Below, piece by piece: positions 10,248 through 22,200 of a stretch of DNA of 64,000 nucleotides. The notes under the pieces are model-generated. The model did not search any database and was not told the origin of the DNA. It saw nothing but the letters and a program-made list of their open reading frames with translations. This DNA comes from Candidatus Zhuqueibacterota bacterium (lineage in GTDB: Bacteria > Zhuqueibacterota > Zhuqueibacteria > Oceanimicrobiales > Oceanimicrobiaceae), in NCBI GenBank assembly GCA_029262005.1, contig JAJDAG010000086.1, positions 1 through 64,000 on the forward strand, given 5' to 3'. How positions within the stretch are numbered: the stretch's first letter is position 1; every line of letters begins with the position of its first letter. Made by a program: the position numbers and the translations under genes.

Positions 10248-13200
10248 CTACTTTTGCAGAACAATCCGTCTTGAAAATTTTTGCTCACCGATTCCAAGAC
10301 GAATAAAATAAACGCCACTAGCAACATCGAGCCGCTTGTCATCCCGGCCATCCCAAATCGTCTTTTTGAAACCTGCCGAAACCTTTCCATCCACAAGCGA
10401 ACGAACCAGTTGACCACGGACATTGTAAATCAGCAGCTTCACATTGGCATCTTCCGGCAGTTCGTACTGGATATTGGTGCTGGCATTAAATGGATTCGGG
10501 TAATTGGGTCGCAAGGAAGCCGTTTCCGGCAGCATTTCATATTCTTCAACTTCCGCCTTGGCAAGCAAGACTTCCTCACCTCGACTGGCTGAGGTTGTGC
10601 CCGTGTTAATGACCAGCTCCGGCCGGTTGCTGCCTTCATCTGAATCAAACTTGGCTGCATCCGATGAGCCATCACCAATACCAAAATTGTAGGTTCCGTT
10701 TCCACTGATGGCAGCCGTGACATCAACCTCAAAATAACTTCCTGCTGCTACCACACCAAAAGAACCAAGCGGTACGCCGTTAATCGATGGCGAATTATCC
10801 CATACCACGCCATTCTCCTGCCAGGGATTTGCGCTATTATCATAATTATTAGAGACGGTATAAACCGAACCACCGACATTGCTGCCATCAAAGCAGTACA
10901 GTCGAAGCGTTGCACTCTGAACCGGGCCGGTTAGGCCGCTTACGTTGAACCGGAGATACGAGTTGTTTTCAGAGCCACTGCTCTTGCGAATGCGCAGTTC
11001 GGTTCCCGTTCCATAATTGTTGGTCGGTTTTTCAAAGCGCACAAAAGAATCATCAATTGGATTAAACGTAAAGGTTGCGGGTTGTCCTCCACCCGAAACA
11101 GTGATTGTAACCGTAGCTACATTCGACGTTGCGCCGTCATTATCTTTCACAGTGTAAGTAAAACTGTCCACGCCGGAGAAACCGGAATCTGAAGTGTAAG
11201 TAACCACGCCGGTCGCGCCCGAAACGATTGCAGCGCCATCAGTTGGGGCAGCAATGATTGAAACGGTCGTGACATTGATAGAGCCGTCACTGTCGCTGTC
11301 ATTGGCCGTTACATCAATGGCAACTGCGGTAGCCGCTGCAGTTGCGGCATTGTCATTGACTGCGACCGGCGGCGTGTTGCCGCCTCCGCCCCCGCCAGAA
11401 CCAATTGTGACAATCAATTCCGGTGGGTTGCCACCCTCTTTGTTATGGTAAATCGCACGATCCGACGTATTCTTGCTGACGGCAAAACTAAATATGCCAT
11501 TGCCGGAAACAGCGCCGGTAACATCCACTTCAGCGAAAGTTCCGGCTGTAACCTGACCCAAATTACCAACTGGGGAGCCCGTTATATCCGGAGCGTTGCC
11601 CGCAGTCAGAACATCTTCTGTCCATAGACTGCTACTGCCGCTGTAATTATTGGAAACTGAATAAACGTTGCCACCATCTGAACTGCTGTTGGTAACCGAA
11701 AGTCGCAGTTTTGCACTTTGCACGGCGCCGGAAACCCCGGTTACTACAAACTTATAGTAGGCGCTAAATTTGGCCGCTTCAACCTTAGCAGTTTCTTTTG
11801 CGCCATAATTGCTACCCGGCTCCGTAACCTTCACCTGATTATCATCAGTAGATTGAAAAGTAAGTGTTTGCGAGCCGCCACCGCCACTTACTGTAACCGT
11901 CACGGTAGCGTTGTTCGAGACCGCGCCCAGATTGTCTTTCACATTGTAGGTAAACGTATCTGTGCCGCTAAAGCCACTGCTCGGTGTGTACGTAATCACG
12001 CCTGTGACGCCACTTACGCTGGCCGAACCGTTACCGGGTTGTGCTACAACCAAAACCGTAGCCACATTGATCGTGCCGTCGCTGTCAGTGTCGTTGGCGG
12101 TAACGTCAATAGCGACCGCACTGCCCGAAACCGTAGAGGCATTATCGTTAACTGCTACCGGTGCTACATTGCCGGAAGTAACAGCAACCGTGACAGTCGC
12201 AACATTTGAAGTCGCTCCCAGATCGTCTTTCACTGTGTAGGTAAAAGTGTCCGTTCCGCTAAAACCCGTGTTCGGAACGTAGGTCACAATACCGGTTGAG
12301 TTGCTTACTGTGGTTGTTCCATTTGCCGCGGGTGACTGCACTGCAACCGTTGTCACGTTGATCATGCCGTCACTGTCAGTATCATTGGCTGTCACATCGA
12401 TTGCCACGGCAGAGCCCGGAGCAGTTGAAGCATTGTCGTTTACGGCAACGGGTGTGCTATTTCCACCACCGCCACCGCCGTTGGTTTGCACAATGAGGGT
12501 TGGCTGTACCAGCCCTTCTTTTGTATAATATTTTACTTGATTTCCCGAAGTGCTGCTCAGGCAGAAACTGTAAGTACCGTCACCCCCGACTGCGCTGGTG
12601 ACATCAAACTCAACCAACTGATTTGGCGAAACAGCGCCCAGTGAACTCAGTACACCACTCGTCGTATTTGGTGCATTGCCACTAGTGAGTGAGGATTCTA
12701 CCCAGGGCGCCGCGCCATTTGAAAAATTGTTGGATGCCAGGAAAATCTGCCCACCAGTTGGGCCGCCATCGGAACTACCATCGCTAACTTGCAAACGCAC
12801 AACCGCGCTGCTAATTGTGCCGCTAATACCGCTTACCACAAATTTCAGGTAAGAACTAAACGCGCCATTTTCGAGCTTCATGGTTGGTTTAGTGCTATAA
12901 TTCTTGCCGTTATCCGTCAACTTCACCTGGCCATCATCACTTGGCACAAAAGTGACTGTCTGCCCACCACCACCGCTGCTCACCGTGAGCGTAACCGTTG
13001 CTACATTTGAAGTCGCGCCGTCATCGTCATTTACAGTATAAGTAAAAACATCTGTACCGCTGAAACCGCTATTGGGTGTGTAAGTCACCACGCCGGTGGT
13101 GCCATTCGGAACGGCAGTACCGTTGAGCGGCGCAGTCTGAATCTGAACTGTGGTTACATTGATCGTACCATCGCTGTCGGTATCATTTGCAGTCACATCA

Positions 13201-16200
13201 ACTGTAACCGCTGTAGCTAAGGTTGTTGAACCGGAATCATCATTTGCAACCGGTGCGACGTTTGCGGGGCTCACTTCCACAGTCACGGTAGCCGCATTTG
13301 AAGTGGCGCCCAGATTATCGTTGACCGTATACGTAAAAATATCTGTACCGCTGAAACCGCTATTGGGTGTGTAAGTCACCACACCGGTTGTTACACTTGC
13401 GACCGCGACACCATTTGTTGCTTGAGCCTGGATTGCAACGGATGTCACATTGATTGTGCCGTCACTGTCCGTATCGTTTGCCGTAACGTCGATGGCAACT
13501 GCTGCATCGGCACCGGTTGCGGCATTATCATTATTCGCAACAGGAGCAGCATTGCCGGAGCCAACCGCAATAAAAGCCGAAGCGACATTTGAAGCTGCGC
13601 CCTGATTATCATTCACAGTATATTTCAGTGTATCCTGACCTGTAAAACCACTATTCGGCGTATAGGTTATAACGCCGCTCAAGGCATTGACTGCCGCGCT
13701 GCCATTTGCAGGCAAAGACTGAATCGCAACAGTGGTTACATCAATAGTGCCGTCACTGTCCGTGTCATTGGCCGGAACGTCAATTACAACTGCCGAAGCC
13801 ACGGTGGTTGAAGCATTGTCATTATTTGCCACAGGTGGGATATTACCCGCCGTTACAGTAACAGTTACCGTGGCCACATTGGAAGCTGCGCCAAGATTAT
13901 CATTAACCGTATAAGTAAAAACATCAGCGCCACTGAAGCCACTGTTTGGCGTGTACGTTACGATACCGGTTGTACCATTTACAGTAGTTACGCCATTTGT
14001 TGCCGGTGACTGAATAGCCACTGAAGCCGGATTAATGGTACCATCTATATCTGTGTCATTTGCGGTTACATCGATGGCAACTGCTGTAATTGCACTTGTT
14101 GAAGCAGCATCATTGTTTGCCACCGGTGCCGTATTGCCACCGCCACCACTGATTTGAATAATCAGTTCCGGTGGCGTTAAGCCTTCTTTCGTATAATATT
14201 TCACCTGGTTGGTGTTTGTACCAAAAAGGGCGAAGCTGTACGTACCATCACCGCTGACGGTACTGGTTACATCCAATTCCACAACTTGATTGGGTGAAAC
14301 TGCTCCAAGTGAACTGAGCACCCCACTGATGGCATTCGGAGCATTACCACTGGTAAGAACGGATTCAATCCATGCGCCGCCACCGGTTGAGAAATTATTT
14401 GAGACTGCATAAATCTCCCCGCCTGCAGGCCCGCCATCGGAGGCCTGGTCAGTCACTTGCAAACGCACCTTAGCGCTTTGCACTGAACCGCTTAAGCCGC
14501 TTACAGCAAATTTCATATATGAAGCAAAAGAGCCATCCTCAACCTTCATAGTCGATTTTGAGCCGTAATTCTTGCCGACATCAGTCAATTTCACCTGTCC
14601 ATCATGGATTGACTGAAAACTCAAAGTCTGACCGCTGCCACCACCCGTTACAACTACCGTAACAGTCGCAACATTTGAAAGAGCGCCCAGGTTGTCTTTT
14701 ACTGTGTAAGTGAATGTGTCAGTCGCGTTAAAGCCGCTATTGGGTGTGTATGTAACAACACCTGTAACCCCACTTACAACAGCGCTGCCATTTGACGGCT
14801 GCGTCTGAATCGTTACGGTCGAAACGACAATTGTTCCATCGCTATCACTATCATTGGCTGTTACATCAATGGCCACAGATGTTCCGGCAGTGGTGACACC
14901 ATTATCGTTATTGGCGACAGGAGCCGTATTCCCTGCGCCCACCGTGACTGTAACTGTGGCTGCATTGGAGGTTGCGCCCTGGTCATCATTGACTGTGTAA
15001 ATAAATGTGTCTGCACCGCTAAAGCCAGAGTTTGGTGTGTAAGTCACAACACCGGTCAAACCATTAACGGCAACGACACCATTGGCCGGCAGCGAAAGAA
15101 TTGCTACCGTGGATACGATAATCGTACCATCGCTGTCGGTGTCATTGGCCGTCACATCAATGGCAATAGCGGTTGCGGCTCCGGTGGTTGCAATATCATT
15201 ATTAGCAACCGGCGGTTGATTACTACCACCACCAGCATCTGTTTCAACAATTATTTCCGGCGGCAAAAGCCCTTCTCTGGCGTAGTATTTCACCCGATCT
15301 CCCGTCGTATTGCTCAGGCAGAAACTGTAGACTCCATTACCGGTGAGCACACCGGTAACATCAAAATCGACAACACCATTCGGAAAGACTGCTCCTTGAG
15401 TTACCAATATGGAGCCAACGGTTGCGGGGGCATTATTACCAACTAAAGTAGTTTCCACCCAAGGCTGGCTGGAATTTGAAAAATTGTTTGATGCCTGGTA
15501 AAGCGTTCCACCGGTAACCCCGCCATCAGCCGAGCCATCTGTTACATGCAAGCGCAAGGTCGCGGAAACGATATTTCCGCTAATACCGCTTGCGTTGAAC
15601 TTGAAATACGATTCAAATTTTCCATTCTCGATCTTAAACGTACTCTTGCTGCCATAGTTACTCGTTGGTTCGGTCAACTTAATTTGTCCATCGTCAGTGG
15701 CCTGAAATGTGTAGGACGCAGGGGCGACCACCGTCACAGTAACCGCAGCAGAATTGGAAACTGCTCCAACATTGTCTTTTATTGTATAGGTGAATGTATC
15801 AGCACCGACAAATCCGGGATTCGAGGTGTAGGCAATCACACCCGGCGAACCACTTATAACCACACCTCCATTCTGTGGTGCTGAGGCTATCTGAATCGTG
15901 GCAGGATTAATTGTGCCATCAACATCCGTGTCATTCACCGCAACATTGATATTTACGGCTATCCCTTGCAGTGATGTGGCGTTGTCTGCCAAAGCAACAG
16001 GCGCATCATTAACCGCTGTCACATCAATCCTGACTGCAGCCTGATTTGACGTTCCGCCCAGAATGTCATCGACCGTATAAGTTAGACTATCATTTCCAAA
16101 AAAATCAAGTGCCGGTGCATAGTCTATTTCACCGGTCGCACTATTCACACTTGCAGCCCCGTTTTCCGGGCCACCTGTAATCGTTACACTGGAAGCAACC

Positions 16201-19200
16201 AACGCGCCCTCAGGGTCCGAGTCATTGTTCAAAACTGCGATGCTAATGGGCGTATCCTCATCTGTTGATACCGTATCATCAACCGCAACAGGAAGATCGT
16301 TTTGCGAACTAACGGTCAGCACAACCTTTGCGACATTTGAAACAGCACCGACGTCATCAGCAACATTATAAGTCAAGCTATCCGGGCCGTTAAAATTTAT
16401 GTCTGGTGTGTAAGTGATCACGCCAGTGGAACCGTTAACACCGGCCATGCCGTTTACAGGCTGACTCACCAGAGTTACCGTTGCCGGATCTACCGAGCCA
16501 TCAACATCCGTGTCATTGACAACAACATCAACCAGTACCGGCGTATCTTCAGACGTAACAGATGTGTCGTTGACCGCGACCGGTGGATCATTTATTGGCG
16601 TCACTGTGATGCGAACGGTAGCCGCATTTGAGGTGGCGCCTAAATTGTCCTTAACCGTATAAACCAAGCTATCAAGGCCTGTGTAATCTGTGGCAGGCGT
16701 GTAGTTAATCTCGCCTGTCGAACCGTTCACAGTGGCCGCACCATTCTGCGGGCCGCTTGTGATGCTCACGCTCGAAGGGACAAGCGAGCCATCCGGATCA
16801 GTGTCATTGCTCAGAATCTGCATAACAACCGGGATATCTTCATCAGTTGTGACTGTGTCATCAACTGCGACCGGAAAATCATTCTGCGAAGTCACTGTCA
16901 CAAAAACTACTGCTGTATTTGAAACAGCGCCAAGAGCGTCGGCAACATGATAGCTCAAGCTATCTAAACCATTGTAGTCTAAATTTGGTGTATAAGTAAT
17001 CTCCCCGGTTGAACCGTTCACTGTGGTTGAACCATTTACAGGCTGGCTCATCAATGTAACCGTTGCCGCATTAATCGAGTTATCCAAATCACTGTCATTA
17101 GCAACCACATTAATGATTACAGGCGTATCCTCTGATGTCACCGTGGTATCATTTACGGCCACAGGTGGATCGTTTACCGGAGTGATGGTCATGGTGACAA
17201 GCGCTTGTTGTGATGTATTACCATCATTATCATCAACAGTGTACGTAAATGTATCTTGCCCGAAAAAATTTGCTATTGGCGCATAAGTGATGGTCCCGGT
17301 CGTTGGGTTCACAGACGTAGTGCCATTGTTCGGTTGAACCACAACTGCAACCGTTGTCGCATCTATGGTTCCATCCGGATCGTTGTCGTTGCTTAACACA
17401 TTTACAATTTTCGCTGTATCTTCTGAGGTTGTGTCAAAATCAGCTGTAACAAATGGCGCTGAGGTCACCTGCACCACAACCGTCCCGTTGTTTGACAGAC
17501 TTCCAAGATTATCAAGAATTGTATAGCTGAATGAATCTGTTCCCACATACCCATTGTTTGGCGTATAGGTAACATCTCCATTCGGTTTCACCAACGTCGT
17601 TCCATTTGCAGTAAATCCAACTGAAACGCTGGTTGTGTCTAAGGTACCATCAACATCAAAATCATTTGCTGCAACAACAATAGTAACAGCCATGTTAAAC
17701 ATGGTCTGTACTGTATCATTGACGGCCACCGGCGGATCGTTGACAGAAACAATTGTAAGCAAAACTCTCGCAATGTTTGAAGTAAAGCCCAAATTGTCAT
17801 CAATTGTATAAAACAGGCTATCCAGGCCGAAATAATTAACATTGGGTGTATACGTAATAGCGCCGGTTGTAGAATTAATTGTTATCGAGCCATGACCTGG
17901 ACCGGTCGTTACCGCAACCGAAGATAAATCGAGCGTGCCATCTTCATCACTATCATTAGCAGCAACATCAACGATAGCAGCATTATCCTCGTTCATGGTT
18001 GCCTCGTCATCAACTGCCACCGGAGAGTCGTTCGACGAATCTATGGCAATCAAAACCTTTGCTGCATTCGAAATTGCACCCTGCTTATCTTTCATTGTAT
18101 ACTGCAAGCTGTCATTGCCAAAGAAATCAAGATTGGGTGTATAGGTTACCACTCCAGTGACCGGGTTCACCGATGCATTTCCGTTTTGTGGATTTGCCAA
18201 AATCACTACAGATGTGGAATCCAGTGTGCCATCCAAATCATAATCATTCGCAAGAACGCTAATATTTGTTGGCGTATCTTCAGTGGTGTTTACAGTGTCG
18301 TTCACAGCAACCGGGAACTCATTGTTGCCGGTAACCGTGATTAAAACCGTTGCGACATTTGAGGTTCCACCAAGGTTGTCATCAATTGTGTAAGTAAGGC
18401 TATCTGAACCAATATAAAATGGCGTCGGCGTGTAAGTCACAATGCCGGTCGATGGGTTGACATTTGCTGTGCCGTTAACAGGCTGGGTAACAACAGAAAC
18501 CGAAGACAGAACCAAAGTGCCATCCACATCCGAATCATTTGCCGCCACATCAATGGCAATCACAGTATTTTTGCTGACGCTCACGGTATCGTTTACAGCC
18601 AATGGCACGTCATTAACGGGGCTTATTGTTATCGAAACTGAGGCAATGTTCGTGGTGGAGCCCACATTGTCGTTCACGGTATAGGTAAAGCCATCGCTGC
18701 CGGAAAAATTAGTGTTCGGTGTATAAGTAACAACGCCTGTAACTGGATGTACCGATGTAGTTCCATTTGCTGTCAGGGTAATCAGCGTAACTGTTGAGCC
18801 ATCAATCGCGCCGTCGGGATCGACATCATTGGCAATGACATCAATGTCAACCGGCACATCCTCATCTGTAGTTGCGTTGTCATTCAAGGCAAATGGCGTT
18901 TTGTTAACATTAACCAGTACGATGGCAATGTTTGATGTAACGCCATTGCTGTCAGAAACAGAATAGCTAAAACTATCCTGACCAAAAAAGTTCGTATTGG
19001 GAGAATAAGTCACAACTCCTGTTGTGGGATTAACCGAGATTGTCCCACTTGAGGGAGTCGATGCCAAACTCACTGTTGCAGGGTCAATGGAGGTATTAAA
19101 GGCTGTATCGTTGGCGGTTACATCGATTGCAACCGGCAAATCTTCATCAGTGATGACTGTGTCATTCACCGCAACAGGGGCAGCGAGAAACGTGTTTACA

Positions 19201-22200
19201 GTCACAGTACCCGTGTTTGAAACAGCGCCCATGTCATCTCGCACCGTGTAAAAAAACTGGTCTGAACCAAGATAGCCTGAACCCGGCGTATAGGTAATTA
19301 CACCGTTTGGCTTGATGGCCGTAGTACCGTGAGAACCGGAGCCTGCCAGAATTGAAAGAGGGTTAATTGTACCATCCACATCGTAGTCATTGGCAGTCAC
19401 AGCTACATCAACCGGTACATCAAGCAGTGTGGAGGCGGTGTCATCAACAGCCACAGGCGGATCATTGATGGGATTGACTGTTATAAACACAACACCCTGA
19501 TTTGAGAAATCACCACCATCATCCTGGATGGTGTATTTGAATGAATCGGCTCCAAAAAAATTCAAATCCGGTGTATATGTGACTTCACCTGTTGTGCCGT
19601 TTATCGAAGTCAAACCGTGAAGGGGTGCTACAGCCTCAGCAACCGTAGACGGAACAACAACGCCATCCAAATCAATATCATTGGCAGCCACATCTATAGT
19701 GATGGCAATTTCCTCGTCTGTGGTCACAGTATCATTCACCGCAGTCGGCGGATCATTGAATCCACTCACGTCGATCGTCACCGTGGCAACGTTTGACGTG
19801 CCATTATCATCATCAGTCAATGTGTAAGTAAAGAAATCACTCCCTGAATAATCCTGTCCAGGTGTGTAAGTCACAAATCCGGTTGTGCCTTGCACGGACG
19901 TTGTGCCGTTAGCAGGCGGGGTGCTTATTGCAAGCAGACTAATAGTTAATGAACCATCAACATCAGAATCATTAGCTGCAACATTGATAGAGACAGGCGT
20001 ATCTTCGATGGTTGATGCGGTGTCATTTAGCGCAACCGGTGCATCGTTTACAGCATTCACTGTAAGAGCAACCAAAGCAGTGTTAGAAGTGATACCATCG
20101 TCGTCGTTTACAGTATAAGAAAAAGAGTCCGAGCCGTAGTAGTTAAGATTTGGTGTGTATGTCACAACACCTGTTGTCGGGTTCACCGAAGTCACACCGC
20201 TATCAGGTGCGCTCACAACCAGGACAGTGACTGGATCAATTGTGCCGTCTTCATCCGTATCGTTTGCCACAACATCTACTGAAACAGGCGTATCTTCATT
20301 TGTAGTAGCGGCATCATTATTGGCCACTGGCGCAACATCCACTGCGATATTGACATTCGCCTCATTAGAAGAAGCGCCGTCATTATCATCCACTGTATAG
20401 CCAAATAAATCGATTCCTGAGAAAAGCGAATTCGGTGTATAGGTCACAACACCTGTTGTACTGTTAATAGCGAGAGAACCATTAAACGGCCCAAAGGTCA
20501 CTGCAATGGAGGCGGTGTCAAGAGTGCCGTCCTGATCATCGTCATTATCCAAAATTGAAAAATCGACTGCCACACCTTTGAGTGTCTGCGGCAAGTCATT
20601 CACTGCCACCGGCACCATATTTACCCGCAGATGCACTGTTGCGACATTTGTGGTTAAACCACTGTCATCCTGAACAGTGTAAGTCAGACTGTCCAGCCCC
20701 ATATATGCGAACGAGGGTGTGTACGTAATCGCCCCGGTTGAACTATTTACAGTAAAAGAACCGTGACTTGGTAGAGTCCCGACGCTCACAGTTGAGGTGA
20801 CCAGAGTACCATCAGCATCACTATCATTATTAAGCACGTCTACAGTGATGGCTGTATTTTTTTGGGTGGTTGCACTATCGTCTACTGCAATCGGTTTGGC
20901 GTTAATCTGCAGCAGCACAGTTGCAGTGTTGGAAGTGGCCCCAAGATTGTCGTCTACCGTATAGGTGAATGAATCCGTTCCAAACGTACCGGTGTTTGGC
21001 GTAAATGTAATCTCGCCCGTAACATTACTAACCGTCGCAGTCCCTTTTGACGGCGTAGACTGTAGCAATACGCTCGACACATTCAGGGTCCCATCCACAT
21101 CAAAATCGTTGCTCAAAACATCGATAACGCTGATTGCCTGATTATTGGTTAACACGGTGTCATTAATTGCAAAAGGCGGATCATTGAGTTCACTAACAGT
21201 CACGCTAACTGTTGCCTGATTTGAAACACCACCACTGTCATCCGCAACTGTGTAAATAAATGTATCTAAACCTGTGAAATTCAAATTAGGCGTGTAGGTA
21301 ACTTCACCTGTAACCGTACTAACCGTGGTTATACCATTGCTTGCCGGAGTAACCACAACAACACTTGCAAGATTGATGGAACCGTCTGAGTCAATGTCAT
21401 TTGCCAGAACATCAATGGCGATTGCAACATCCTCTGTGGTTTGCACAGTATCATCTGCCGCCACGGGTGAATCATTTACTGTAACGGTAACAATTTTTCC
21501 AACGGCATTGGCGCCATCATCATCAGAAACAGTAAAATAGAATTCATCGCTGCCGGAAAAACCCGGATTGGGCAAATAGGTGATTGCACCTGTGCTGGCA
21601 TTAATTGAGGTAGTTCCGTTTGTCGCTGAAATAACAACCTGAACAGTCGCCGGATCAATCGTACCATCAGGATCGGTTGCGCCAAAAAGAACATCCACTG
21701 TTACTGGTGATAGCTCATTTGTGAAAGCCGTATTGGCCAGCACAGTCGGACGCGTATTGTTAAAATCCACAAAGCCGTGCATATAGAAATCAGGGCCTTT
21801 GTCTGAGGCCTGGATTAACATTCCGCTCGCGTTTGTTAAGGCCACTTTGGCAGAAGTTGTATTGTTGACGGTATCCTCATCAGGGCCCATGATCAATATT
21901 TGACCAGGCCCGGACGAAAACGTTGGATTGCTGATATGAGCACTTTTGTAGTAAACAGCATCATAATCTTTCAATCTGGATATCGCATAAATACTGTCGG
22001 TACTCGCATTGAAAACGACAATCGGCCGGGTTGGATCTTCCGCTGTGGTCCACACCGCATGATTACTCCAGGTACCGGCCGGTGTGCGCTTATTTAACAT
22101 AGCGAGGGTCGCACCGGTGCCGTTAAAGCTTGTTTTACTAATAGCGAGGACCGTGCCATCACTTGGGCGGACTGCAAGGTTTATATGGTCGTCAGCACTG

